35,614 bases of DNA, taken from Flavobacteriales bacterium (GTDB taxonomy: Bacteria; Bacteroidota; Bacteroidia; Flavobacteriales_D; Crocinitomicaceae). Positions 20,807 to 29,513 of this stretch are shown in pieces. The translations under genes were made by a program, and so were the position numbers. The notes below the pieces were generated by a model that did no database searches, was not told the DNA's origin, and worked only from the letters and a program-made list of their open reading frames with translations. Within the stretch, counting starts at the first letter, position 1; every line of letters starts with the position of its first letter. Location of the stretch: the NCBI GenBank assembly GCA_015665275.1, contig JADFAL010000035.1, positions 1 through 35,614 of the forward strand, read 5' to 3'.

Positions 20807-21904
20807 TTAGTTGCCGCAGTTACCCGCGTAATACGTTTGTCCAGTTTCTGATCCTAATTCGTTGGCTTTGCTCCAGTCTTGACAGGCACCGTCCAAATCG
20901 CGTAGCATTTCACGTGCATTTCCTCTGTTTACGTATGCCGCCGCATTTTCTGCATCTAGCTTAATTGCCTTCTCAGCTGCATCCAATGCTTTCTGGTATT
21001 CCTCTTGTTGAAAGTATATTCCACTAAGGTTAGCAGCAGCGGGTGAGTAGTCTGGTTTGACTTCCATCGCTTTTTTGAAATCTTTGATCGCCTCTACCAT
21101 GCGCTTCTGCTTCATTTGAAGAACGCCGCGATTGTTGTACGCCAAGTGAAACTGATTGTCAATAGAAATGGCGCGGTTGAATGCTGCCAAGGCGCCGTTG
21201 AAATCGTCCATTTTCATTTTCGTCGTACCGATATTGTTCAGTACGAAAGCCAAATTCGGATTTTTCTTTGCCGCAGTTTCATAGTCCGCGAGGGCCTTTG
21301 CATAATTTCCCTTCATTCGATGCGATGACCCGCGATCGTTATAAGCGTTCGGGTTGCTGTTGTCTAATTCAATCGATTTCGAGAATTTTGTAATGGCTTC
21401 ATCGTAATCTTGCTGAAGAAATCGAAGCGTAGCGTAATTATAATGCGCCTTTGGATTTGAAGCGTCTAGTTTGATAGATTTCTCGTAATCATTTTCTGCT
21501 TTCAGATAATCGTTCAATCCTTGATAGGCGCGGCCTCGTTGAAAGAAGGCTTTGGAATAGTTGGATTTTTTCTCGATCAATTGTGTCAGCGTCTTCACTG
21601 CATCGCTGTAGTTGCCCAGCTCATTTTCCGCAACACCTTTGTTATAATAGGCTGCGGTAAAGTTTGGATCAAACTTGATGCTCTTTTTGAATTCACCAAT
21701 GGCTGCTTTATAGTTTTTACTTTGAAATTTCTCGATGCCGTTGTTGTAGGCCGTTTGACTGTTAGCGATCGCTTCGTTCTCAAGGTTGAGTGCAGTGATT
21801 GAGTCGCGGTACGCTTGTTCCTCAGGTGTGAGTTCCTCTTGAGCTAAGGAAAAAAAGCTCAAAAGTATACCCAGCATACTGAGTACAATAGTTGGTTTCA
21901 TCAC
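20807..21904 (-). CDS. Exported protein of nine TPR repeats
   Basis: The 365-residue protein has a signal peptide (MMKPTIVLSMLGILLSFFSLAQ) and then nine consecutive 34-residue tetratricopeptide repeats filling nearly all of the chain, from about residue 50 to 355, each with the W/Y-x-x-G-x-A...A pattern (for example 'AYYNKGVAENELGNYSDAV'). TPR solenoids bind peptides or proteins. The C-terminus ends TGQTYYAGNCGN. It is first in an operon with the PorE-type OmpA protein, so it is probably a periplasmic partner of that protein or of the T9SS; that role is inference. Confidence 0.92.
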   Translation of the reverse strand: MMKPTIVLSMLGILLSFFSLAQEELTPEEQAYRDSITALNLENEAIANSQTAYNNGIEKFQSKNYKAAIGEFKKSIKFDPNFTAAYYNKGVAENELGNYSDAVKTLTQLIEKKSNYSKAFFQRGRAYQGLNDYLKAENDYEKSIKLDASNPKAHYNYATLRFLQQDYDEAITKFSKSIELDNSNPNAYNDRGSSHRMKGNYAKALADYETAAKKNPNLAFVLNNIGTTKMKMDDFNGALAAFNRAISIDNQFHLAYNNRGVLQMKQKRMVEAIKDFKKAMEVKPDYSPAAANLSGIYFQQEEYQKALDAAEKAIKLDAENAAAYVNRGNAREMLRDLDGACQDWSKANELGSETGQTYYAGNCGN

Positions 21905-21991
21905 GTTTTATAGTTTTTGGATTCGGGTATCCAATTTACAAACTTTGTGCCGAAGAATGGGAAGAAGTTATTAACAACGAGAGGATTTCGT

Positions 21992-21999
21992 TAACTTTA
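21992..21999 (+). promoter_or_regulatory. Near-consensus -7 box for the thiolase gene
   Basis: TAACTTTA departs from TAnnTTTG only in the last base and lies 17 nt before the ATG at 22017, at the usual distance for this genome. Weak evidence. Confidence 0.35.
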
Positions 22000-22016
22000 G
22001 CCCTCAAATCAAAACT

Positions 22017-23225
22017 ATGTCGAAGGAAGTATTTATTGTAGATGGAGTTCGAACACCCATTGGTAATTTTGGTGGTACCCTAGCTCCTATACGGACAGAC
22101 GATCTAGGAGCCCTAGTGATCAAAGAATTGATGCAGCGAAATGCTTCTTTGGATCCAATGTTAATCGAAGATTTAATTTTTGGATGTGCAAATCAAGCTG
22201 GTGAGGATAACCGAAATGTTGCCCGAATGAGTGGTTTGTTAGCAGGACTTCCTTGGCAAGTTGGAGGCGAAACGGTCAATCGACTGTGTGCTTCTGGAAT
22301 GGCGTCTACAATTAATGCAGCGCGTGCCATCAAAGATGGGGCAGGGGATATTTATATTTCTGGCGGTGTTGAGCATATGACGCGTGGCCCTTGGGTGATT
22401 TCGAAAGTTTCGAAGCCATACGGTCGCGATGCGCAAATGCACGATTCCTCTTTTGGATGGCGTTTCATCAATCCGAAAATGGAGGAGTTGTATGGAACAG
22501 ACGGCATGGGTATGACCGCCGAAAATTTAGTGGAGATGCACGGCATTGAGCGCGAAGCACAGGATCAATTCTCTTACTGGTCGCAAATGAAAGCGGCAAG
22601 AGCAATCGAATCTGGTCGTTTGGCCGAGGAAATTGTTCCAGTATCGATTCCGCAACGAAAGAAAGATCCAATCATTTTTGATACAGACGAATTCAATCGA
22701 CCGAATACCACTTTGGAAACTTTGGGTGGACTTCGCCCAGCGTTCAAGAAAGATGGTTCAGTTACTGCAGGGAATGCTTCTGGATTGAACGATGGAGCCG
22801 CTGCCTTGTTGGTCGCTTCGGAAGATGCAGTGAATGCGCACGGACTGAAACCATTGGCTAGAATTGTAGGGGCTGCGGTAGCAGGCGTTGAGCCACGTAT
22901 CATGGGAATTGGTCCCGTATATGCTTCGCAGAAAGTATTGGAACGTACTGGATTGACATTGGATCAGATGGATATCCTTGAATTGAACGAAGCCTTTGCT
23001 GCGCAAGTACTAGCATGTACACGCAAACTAGGATTAGAGGATAACGATCCAAGAATTAACCCGAATGGAGGAGCTATCGCACTTGGACATCCACTTGGGA
23101 TGACAGGGGCGCGCATTCTGAATACTGCGGCCATTGAACTACAAAAATCCAATAAAAAATATGCTTTGGTAAGCATGTGTATTGGGGTTGGTCAGGGATA
23201 TGCAACAATTTTAGAAAAAGCATAG
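22017..23225 (+). CDS. Acetyl-CoA acyltransferase, PaaJ/PcaF-type thiolase
   Basis: The 402-residue thiolase has nucleophile Cys91 in NRLCASGMAS, the conserved 'NEAFAAQVLA', 'GHPLGMTGAR' His and 'MCIGVGQG' Cys. The segment GCANQAGEDNRNVARMSGLLAGLP is characteristic of beta-ketoadipyl/3-oxoadipyl-CoA thiolases (PaaJ, PcaF), which release succinyl-CoA and acetyl-CoA at the end of phenylacetate and protocatechuate breakdown. A general fatty-acid FadA/FadI-type role is the alternative. No paa or pca operon is adjacent. paaY lies about 10 kb away. The next gene starts 34 bp downstream, so read-through is possible. Confidence 0.9.
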   Translation: MSKEVFIVDGVRTPIGNFGGTLAPIRTDDLGALVIKELMQRNASLDPMLIEDLIFGCANQAGEDNRNVARMSGLLAGLPWQVGGETVNRLCASGMASTINAARAIKDGAGDIYISGGVEHMTRGPWVISKVSKPYGRDAQMHDSSFGWRFINPKMEELYGTDGMGMTAENLVEMHGIEREAQDQFSYWSQMKAARAIESGRLAEEIVPVSIPQRKKDPIIFDTDEFNRPNTTLETLGGLRPAFKKDGSVTAGNASGLNDGAAALLVASEDAVNAHGLKPLARIVGAAVAGVEPRIMGIGPVYASQKVLERTGLTLDQMDILELNEAFAAQVLACTRKLGLEDNDPRINPNGGAIALGHPLGMTGARILNTAAIELQKSNKKYALVSMCIGVGQGYATILEKA

Positions 23226-23259
23226 CCAACCTACCTAAACTATATAACGTTACTACAAC

Positions 23260-24840
23260 ATGAGATATTTGCTACTGTGCACGCTTCTCGCTCTAGCCGT
23301 TACTTCTTGTAAAAAGGAAGCGACAGTCTGGGAAGGCGATTGGAACGCACCACTAATAAACGATACACTTTCATTGGCCAATCTTGTCAATGATTCTACA
23401 CTAGACGTATCTAACGGTTATTATGCCGTAAACCTTTCTAGAAATCTGTTCGATGTATCGATCAGCGATTTGGTAGAAATTCCCGACACAACGATTACAA
23501 GGAACTATCCTTCGAGTGTGAATCTTGAACTCGCTCCTGGTTTCACGTATGCAGGGTCGGCGGAAACGTACGATCTGGCATTGGGTGATGTTCAAATGAA
23601 AACAATAATGCTGAAGGAAGGATTCATTGATGTCAGACTGGAAAATCCAATCGAAGCAGTTACGTATTTTATCATTAAGTTGGATTATGTTACGGATAAC
23701 AGTGGTTCATTCATTCGAACAATCCCTGCTCCTGCCGCAGTCAATGGTCAGCCGGGAGTAGCAGAGGCTACCTTGGATTTATCTGGATATACCATGGACC
23801 TTTCCGGTCAAACGGGAGGAGGCTACAATGAGTTGGTAGCAGATTTTTCCGTCGTAACGGATCCAAATGGAGGCTCAGCTTGGATTTACAATGGAGACAT
23901 AACGAAAGTAGAAGCTACGTTCCGCGATGTAAAGATTTCCTATGCGCAAGGATACTTCGGAAATACCATTATTTCAGATACTACAACGATTGATTTAGCC
24001 GAGTTAGAACTTTATCAAAGCGGATTGTTGGATATCTCAAACCTGTCTCTCAACTTTGAAGTCGAGAATGGTATTAAAGCCGGTGCGGTTGCTAATATTG
24101 GTATGGTTCGAAATACGAATGCACTGAATAATATGGTAAACTTACTCGGTCCTAATATCGGGAATGATATCACCGTGAATCCAGCTACTGGAAACTGGAG
24201 TACTTTATCGCCGTCACTTACGAATGTATTGTTCAATGCTTCAAACAGTAACATTGAAGAGTATGTTGAAAATTTAGGTCTCAAACATGAGGTAGGATAT
24301 ACGTTTGAACTGAACCCTTGGGGAAATGTTTCCGGAGGCTGGGATCAAGTATTTCCAGAAAGCCGGGTACGTGTAAAATTGAACGCACAAATGCCACTAT
24401 CTATTGGAATGGATGCTTTGACGTTACAAGATACTTTCGACTTAACGTTCAATCAGGATCCTGAGAGAACACGAGTGGTTTCAGGCGATTTAATATTAAA
24501 TGCTAAAAATGGATTCCCATTCAGTGCAGATGTCACCATGTACTTCATTGGAGCGAATGGAGCATTACTTCATACCGTTCAAGGAACTGATATCATTGAG
24601 TCCTCTCAATACGGAGTGTTGGATATGAATACAAATGTATTGGTGCAACCCTCAGAAGTTATTTTCTCTCTTTCCGATGACGTTATTTCGAACATTAATG
24701 ACGTTCAAAAGGTAGTGGTTCGAGCAGAAATGAATTCTCCAGACCCTTCAACAGGTGTCAATCAACAAATTTTAATTCCTGAGAACGCATTTATTGAAGT
24801 GAAGCTGCGTTCTGAATTCAAAACTGAAAATCGATTCTAA
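23260..24840 (+). CDS. Large beta-rich lipoprotein of unknown function
   Basis: The 526-residue protein has a lipoprotein signal (MRYLLLCTLLALAVTSC, cysteine at 17) followed by KKEATVWEGDWNAPLINDTLSLANLV. The rest is almost all beta-strand in appearance, rich in Asn, Thr, Asp and Gly, without recognisable catalytic motifs. Segments such as 'GDLILNAKNGFPFSADVTMYFIGANG' suggest immunoglobulin- or LEA-like beta-sandwich domains. The stop shares one base with the start of the DUF5723-like barrel gene, so the two are coupled. It probably sits on the outer membrane with the barrel as partner, which is inference. The first gene of the 23260-28987 surface cluster. Confidence 0.82.
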   Translation: MRYLLLCTLLALAVTSCKKEATVWEGDWNAPLINDTLSLANLVNDSTLDVSNGYYAVNLSRNLFDVSISDLVEIPDTTITRNYPSSVNLELAPGFTYAGSAETYDLALGDVQMKTIMLKEGFIDVRLENPIEAVTYFIIKLDYVTDNSGSFIRTIPAPAAVNGQPGVAEATLDLSGYTMDLSGQTGGGYNELVADFSVVTDPNGGSAWIYNGDITKVEATFRDVKISYAQGYFGNTIISDTTTIDLAELELYQSGLLDISNLSLNFEVENGIKAGAVANIGMVRNTNALNNMVNLLGPNIGNDITVNPATGNWSTLSPSLTNVLFNASNSNIEEYVENLGLKHEVGYTFELNPWGNVSGGWDQVFPESRVRVKLNAQMPLSIGMDALTLQDTFDLTFNQDPERTRVVSGDLILNAKNGFPFSADVTMYFIGANGALLHTVQGTDIIESSQYGVLDMNTNVLVQPSEVIFSLSDDVISNINDVQKVVVRAEMNSPDPSTGVNQQILIPENAFIEVKLRSEFKTENRF

Positions 24841-26063
24841 TGAGAATAGTAACATTGTTATTGTTCGGATTGCTCAGTTTTGGAGCGAGCGCACAAATGT
24901 ATATGGATCAATCAGATTCCACAATATATGAAAACGAGGTTGGTGTAAAAACGATTGGCGACTACGGGGCAACCGCGGTTCAAAATGGGGTTGCCAATCG
25001 AATGTTCTTGGGTGGATTCATCGATTCTACAATGAAAGGCAATTCCTTATCCCGTCACTCAGTAGTGAATCGAATTGGAGTGAACGCAAGCGGTGAGATT
25101 TATTACAGAAACTCTCAAAAGAAACTTTTCAAGAAGAAAGATTGGGGCTACGAAATTTCCGCTGGAGTGAATTATTTCGGCGGTGCGATTTATGGTCGTG
25201 ATGCCTTTGGACTCTTGTTTTTCGGGAATCAAGATTATATCGGGGATACAATGGTTTTGTCCGGAATGGATGCAAACTTCACAGCGATGCAAAAAATCGG
25301 ATTTGGACTTTACGATGTCAAAAGTAAATCCAGTGTTCGATTGAATCTATACAATATCAACTCTCGAATCGATGCTGATTTTAGAGATTTCGAATTGCAG
25401 CAATCTGCCGATGGACAAGAATTGACCTTGATGATGGACGGAGACGTTACTATGGGAAAATCATCCAAGTTCAATCAAGGATTTGGAGTTGGCGTGGATT
25501 TCGATTTCCGTATTCCAATTTCATGGGTGAAAGGTGATAACGCCTATTTGCAGTTCAAAGCGCAAAACCTAGGCTTTGGATATATGTACGAAGCACAAAA
25601 GAAATATAGCTTCGATACTACCATTGTCTTTGACGGTTTCCGATTCGACCAACTGATCTCGGAAAATGGATATTTCAATGACAGCATTAGCATTTTAGAC
25701 ACTTTAGGAATTCGTTCGCAAGATGTGAATTCAACATTCCTACTGCCAGGATTTATTCAGGTCTCGAAAATGGTAGACAAGCAGAGTGAAAAGCAATTAC
25801 AATCGTTTTTTGGACTGCGCGTTTATCCAAGTTTAATTTTTAGTCCGCTTGGATTTGCAGGAGCTGATTATCGATTCAACGAGCATGTTCACGCAGGAGC
25901 TAGTGTTACGTTTGGCGGCTTTTCAGGACTTAGATTTGGAGCCTATGGCCAGTTCAATTGGGAGAAATTTGGATTGGGTGTCGGATCAGATAATTTTTCT
26001 GGTTTCATGCGAGCGGGAGGAAATGGAACATCAATGTATTTGAACGCCGTATGCAGATTTTAG
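24840..26063 (+). CDS. Outer-membrane beta-barrel protein, DUF5723-like
   Basis: The 407-residue protein begins with a signal peptide (MRIVTLLLFGLLSFGASAQ) and continues as amphipathic strands ('YEISAGVNYFGGAIYGRDAFGLLFFG', 'GFGVGVDFDFRIPISW', 'HVHAGASVTFGGFSGLRFGAYGQFNW'), ending YLNAVCRF with a terminal aromatic typical of barrels. It resembles the 2885-4375 protein in type, and both fit the DUF5723 group by memory. Its start overlaps the upstream lipoprotein stop by one base and its end overlaps the start of the first T9SS cargo gene by 13 bp. Tight coupling suggests a shared surface role; specific function unknown. Confidence 0.82.
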   Translation: MRIVTLLLFGLLSFGASAQMYMDQSDSTIYENEVGVKTIGDYGATAVQNGVANRMFLGGFIDSTMKGNSLSRHSVVNRIGVNASGEIYYRNSQKKLFKKKDWGYEISAGVNYFGGAIYGRDAFGLLFFGNQDYIGDTMVLSGMDANFTAMQKIGFGLYDVKSKSSVRLNLYNINSRIDADFRDFELQQSADGQELTLMMDGDVTMGKSSKFNQGFGVGVDFDFRIPISWVKGDNAYLQFKAQNLGFGYMYEAQKKYSFDTTIVFDGFRFDQLISENGYFNDSISILDTLGIRSQDVNSTFLLPGFIQVSKMVDKQSEKQLQSFFGLRVYPSLIFSPLGFAGADYRFNEHVHAGASVTFGGFSGLRFGAYGQFNWEKFGLGVGSDNFSGFMRAGGNGTSMYLNAVCRF

Positions 26064-27517
26064 TCAAAATACTATTTGTAGTGCTTCCTTTACTGACCTC
26101 GGCGCAGATCAATTTCTTCCGAAATTATTCGGATAATTCGTACGATTTCGGTCAAGGAGTTGTTCAATTGGAGGATAGCAGCTACGTGGTAACAGGTTCG
26201 TCCGGTAGTTTTGTTGGCAACGGGCAAGCTTTCTTAATGAAAGTTGACAGTCTAGGAATTAAAAAATGGTCCAATCATTACGGTGGTCTTGAGAACGAGT
26301 GGGGAAGACGCGTGCTACATCAAGAAAACTTTGGATTCTTTCTTTGTGGTCATTCCAATTCTTATGGTGCGGGAGATTACGACTTTTACTTAGTTAAGGT
26401 GAATGATTCAGGTGTGGAGGAATGGCACAATAACTACGGAGATAATAATTGGGAACGTCTAATGGATGCTGCCCTGACTCGCGATACAGGAACGATTCTC
26501 GTTGGCGAAAAACAAAACGGAATATACGGAACGGACATGTTTATGGTTCGAACGGATCAGAATGGCGATACGTTGTGGACTAAAACCATAGAGAATCTTG
26601 GCGATGATGTAGCGATGTCGGTTGATATTTATCAGGATTCGCTGCTGTATGTCGGTGGAACTCGTTACTATGAGGATTCGGCACAGGCAAAGGGAATTAT
26701 TTACAAGATTCATGACAACGGTCAAATGTTAGACACATTGTATTTTAAAACGTACCCGGGAGAATATGAGATGAACGATTTGCATATTATTGGAGATACG
26801 GTTCAGGCACTGGGAAGTCATCGAGATAGCAGCGCGGATCAATGGGATTATACTTTCTTTCGATCCAATATTACTGTGAATGGATTTGGGAATATTTCAT
26901 GTTTCAATTCAGATGTCAATGGTGATTGGCACGGAGATGTATTTACGTCTTATGGGGACGACTCCAAAAGGTACATGGGGATGAGTTTTGAAAACAATTC
27001 TGGAAATCAGAATTTGAATGGTCGTGACGTGATGGTTCAAAGAGGAAATACGTTTATGTTTTTCGAAGATGCCGTTGGATTTATTGAACACGAGGAACCC
27101 GATGTAAATGGAGAACTAATCAGAACGAGCGATGGAGGAGCGATTCTAGTGGGATACAGTCAGAATCCATTGATCGGTGCTGGAGGAGGAACGATATTCC
27201 TAATGAAGATTGGGGCAAATGAAACGTATCCCGTAACAGATGCAAGTGGGCATTCAGCAGTTGTAAATGTCACGGAACAATTGAATTCAATAGATGTTTC
27301 CGTATATCCGAATCCAGCCCAAGATTGGCTACATATTGAATTGCCAACGAATGACTCAGGAAATTACCAATTGACGAATATTTCCGGGCAGATGGTTGTA
27401 AACGGGCCAATCTCTGGTGAAGCAAGTATTCAAACATCAGAATTGCCTTCAGGAGTCTACTTACTTCAGGTAGCAACACCGAATGGAAAGGTAATAAATC
27501 GAATTATAATTCAATAA
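26051..27517 (+). CDS. T9SS-exported propeller-like surface protein, paralogue 1
   Basis: The 488-residue protein has a signal peptide (MQILVKILFVVLPLLTSAQ), then a body of repeated units of about 50 residues with a 'GGxxxDxxLVKxDxxGxxxWxxxYG' rhythm (for example YDFYLVKVNDSGVEEWHNNYG), suggesting a beta-propeller. The last 75 residues are a T9SS type A sorting domain: VYPNPAQDWLHIEL, 'YQLTNISGQMV', 'LPSGVYLLQVATPNGKVINRIIIQ'. So it should cross the outer membrane by the type IX system and be released or attached. The start overlaps the barrel gene by 13 bp. A paralogue of identical length follows after 3 bp. Confidence 0.9.
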   Translation: MQILVKILFVVLPLLTSAQINFFRNYSDNSYDFGQGVVQLEDSSYVVTGSSGSFVGNGQAFLMKVDSLGIKKWSNHYGGLENEWGRRVLHQENFGFFLCGHSNSYGAGDYDFYLVKVNDSGVEEWHNNYGDNNWERLMDAALTRDTGTILVGEKQNGIYGTDMFMVRTDQNGDTLWTKTIENLGDDVAMSVDIYQDSLLYVGGTRYYEDSAQAKGIIYKIHDNGQMLDTLYFKTYPGEYEMNDLHIIGDTVQALGSHRDSSADQWDYTFFRSNITVNGFGNISCFNSDVNGDWHGDVFTSYGDDSKRYMGMSFENNSGNQNLNGRDVMVQRGNTFMFFEDAVGFIEHEEPDVNGELIRTSDGGAILVGYSQNPLIGAGGGTIFLMKIGANETYPVTDASGHSAVVNVTEQLNSIDVSVYPNPAQDWLHIELPTNDSGNYQLTNISGQMVVNGPISGEASIQTSELPSGVYLLQVATPNGKVINRIIIQ

Positions 27518-27520
27518 CCT

Positions 27521-28987
27521 ATGAAAAAAACGCTACTACTACTTTTCATGGTTACGCTTGTTTCGGCTGCTTTCAGTCAGATAAGTTTCTACCGTCTTTT
27601 TGGAGGTGAAGAATTCGATTATGCCCATGACGTAGTGGAAATGCCCGATTCGGGATATTTAGTGGTTGGAACTTCAGGAAGTTTCAATGTTGGGCATGCA
27701 GACGCATTCCTCGTTCGAACCAATAAATACGGAAATTGGCTATGGTCCATCCCGTATGGAGGTCCAGAAAATGATGGAGTGAATGATCTTGAGTATAAAG
27801 AAGGGTTTGGAACTTATTTATTAGGACGAACTACAGGTGCGGCAGGTGATTTTGATCCCTGGATTTCATTTGTGGATGATCAAGGCTCAGTAATTTGGGA
27901 AAAAAGCTATCCCGGCCCGGTTTGGGAAGAGGCAACAGAATCTGCAATGACCCAAGATTCAGGATTAGTTGTCGGCGTGAAGCGCTACGGTACAGGTACT
28001 CAAGAATCGGATTATTCCATCATGCGGCTGGATATTGCTGGTGATACCATTTGGTCACAAGAAGTGAATGAACTGGGAGACGATGAGGTAACTAATGTCG
28101 AATCGTACCAAGATTCAATGTTCTTGATTTCATCCAATCATTGGGATACCCTCAATTTAGAGACTTACGGTTTAATGGAGTTAATTCATGAGGATGGTTC
28201 CTTGATTTGGAGCGATACAGTAGGAATTTCACCGGGATCTTCATGGATCAATGATTTTTATGTTTCTAACGATACACTTTTTGGAGTTGGGACTTTCAAA
28301 TTAGACGATACTTCCACGTTCAATAGAATGCGTCACGTTCGTTACTTGCCACTGGCTGAAAATGGTGATATTCTTACTCAAATCAGTATCAGCGCTGGAA
28401 ATATGATTGACGATGTTGTGTTGCCAGTTCCTAACAGTCAGTTTAAATTCGGAGCGTTCCGATTTCAAGACCCGATGGGAAGTTCTCCCAACAGTGATTT
28501 TTATGTAGCGTTGAACTCGTACAATCTTACACCAATTGGAGCTACAGCAAGTACTGTTACCGAAGGAGAGGATCGGTTGGTTAATGGTATTCCAACCAAA
28601 GACGGAGGTGCCATTTTTGTTGGCTATCAATCCTTGCCTAGTGGCGGGACGGCAATGGCTATGCTGAAAGTAGGCCAAGGTTTTGATTATCCGGTGGTCC
28701 CTGAGATACCCTTTATCCAAGACTTGGTCGGCCAAGAAGAATTGAAAACGCTTACTTCTGTAATTGTATATCCAAACCCTACTTCGGATTTCCTGAATGT
28801 TGAGACAGGAGGAGAGCCCATCGATGGATATAAGCTGGTGAACATAGAAGGAAAGGAATTATTGACCGGTCAAATCTCCCATACCGAGAGCTTAATATCG
28901 GTAGAAGGAATTTATTCTGGAATGTATTTCTTACAATTCTATAGCAAGGGAGTCTTCCTAGGGGCAAAGCAAATCGTAGTACAATAA
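27521..28987 (+). CDS. T9SS-exported propeller-like surface protein, paralogue 2
   Basis: The 488-residue protein is collinear with its upstream neighbour. It has a signal peptide (MKKTLLLLFMVTLVSAAFSQ), 'YDFGQGVV'-like and 'YDYAHDVV'-like openings, matched repeats (GDTLWTKTIENLGDD in the first, GDTIWSQEVNELGDDE here), and a C-terminal T9SS type A domain (VYPNPTSDFLNVE, 'YKLVNIEGKELL', 'IYSGMYFLQFYSKGVFLGAKQIVVQ'). The two genes are the same length and 3 bp apart, so they arose by tandem duplication and have since diverged considerably. The function is unknown. The stop lies 1 bp from the end of the convergent kdsC gene. Confidence 0.9.
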   Translation: MKKTLLLLFMVTLVSAAFSQISFYRLFGGEEFDYAHDVVEMPDSGYLVVGTSGSFNVGHADAFLVRTNKYGNWLWSIPYGGPENDGVNDLEYKEGFGTYLLGRTTGAAGDFDPWISFVDDQGSVIWEKSYPGPVWEEATESAMTQDSGLVVGVKRYGTGTQESDYSIMRLDIAGDTIWSQEVNELGDDEVTNVESYQDSMFLISSNHWDTLNLETYGLMELIHEDGSLIWSDTVGISPGSSWINDFYVSNDTLFGVGTFKLDDTSTFNRMRHVRYLPLAENGDILTQISISAGNMIDDVVLPVPNSQFKFGAFRFQDPMGSSPNSDFYVALNSYNLTPIGATASTVTEGEDRLVNGIPTKDGGAIFVGYQSLPSGGTAMAMLKVGQGFDYPVVPEIPFIQDLVGQEELKTLTSVIVYPNPTSDFLNVETGGEPIDGYKLVNIEGKELLTGQISHTESLISVEGIYSGMYFLQFYSKGVFLGAKQIVVQ

Positions 28988-28988
28988 A

Positions 28989-29513
28989 CTACCACTCAAA
29001 GGCTTCTTTACTGAACCATTTTCCCTGTGCTCGAAGTGTCTGTTCTATTACGTCTCTCACGCATCCCTTACCTCCGTTTATTGGGGATTGATAATGAGCG
29101 ATGCTTTTTACCTCTACCGCAGCGTCCTGAGGACAAGTGGCAACCTTAACCATGTTCATCACTTGATAATCGGGAATATCATCTCCCATGTATAAAACTT
29201 CTCCATCGGTAAAATCATACGCTTTCTTAAGACGCTCGTAGACTTCTAACTTGTTTTTGGATTGCAGACAAACCTCGGTAGCCCCCAAATTTTCCAAGCG
29301 CACTTTAACAGCTTCAGAGTTCCCTCCAGTAACTATGAGAATTCTATATCCAAGCTTCGATGCATATTGAAGAGCATAGCCATCGTGAGAACTCAAGGTA
29401 CGCACAACTTCGTCGTTAAAAAGCATGACGCTTCCATCGGTGAATACACCATCTACATCAAAAACGAAAGTGGTAATGTCGGCCAGATTTTCTTTATAAC
29501 TCTTCATTGTCAT
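28989..29513 (-). CDS. kdsC: Kdo-8-phosphate phosphatase (HAD family)
   Basis: KdsC removes phosphate from 3-deoxy-D-manno-octulosonate 8-phosphate to give Kdo for lipopolysaccharide. The 174-residue length fits the tetrameric, cap-less HAD subfamily. HAD motif I is F-D19-V-D21-G-V-F-T-D-G; 'LIVTGGNSEAV' is motif II, and 'YMGDDIPDYQVM' carries the motif IV aspartates. The start at 29513 lies inside the DUF2520 gene; the third codon, ATG at 29507, is an alternative. The two genes are therefore coupled, an order I recall from other Bacteroidota. The substrate is inferred from the family. Confidence 0.92.
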   Translation of the reverse strand: MTMKSYKENLADITTFVFDVDGVFTDGSVMLFNDEVVRTLSSHDGYALQYASKLGYRILIVTGGNSEAVKVRLENLGATEVCLQSKNKLEVYERLKKAYDFTDGEVLYMGDDIPDYQVMNMVKVATCPQDAAVEVKSIAHYQSPINGGKGCVRDVIEQTLRAQGKWFSKEAFEW

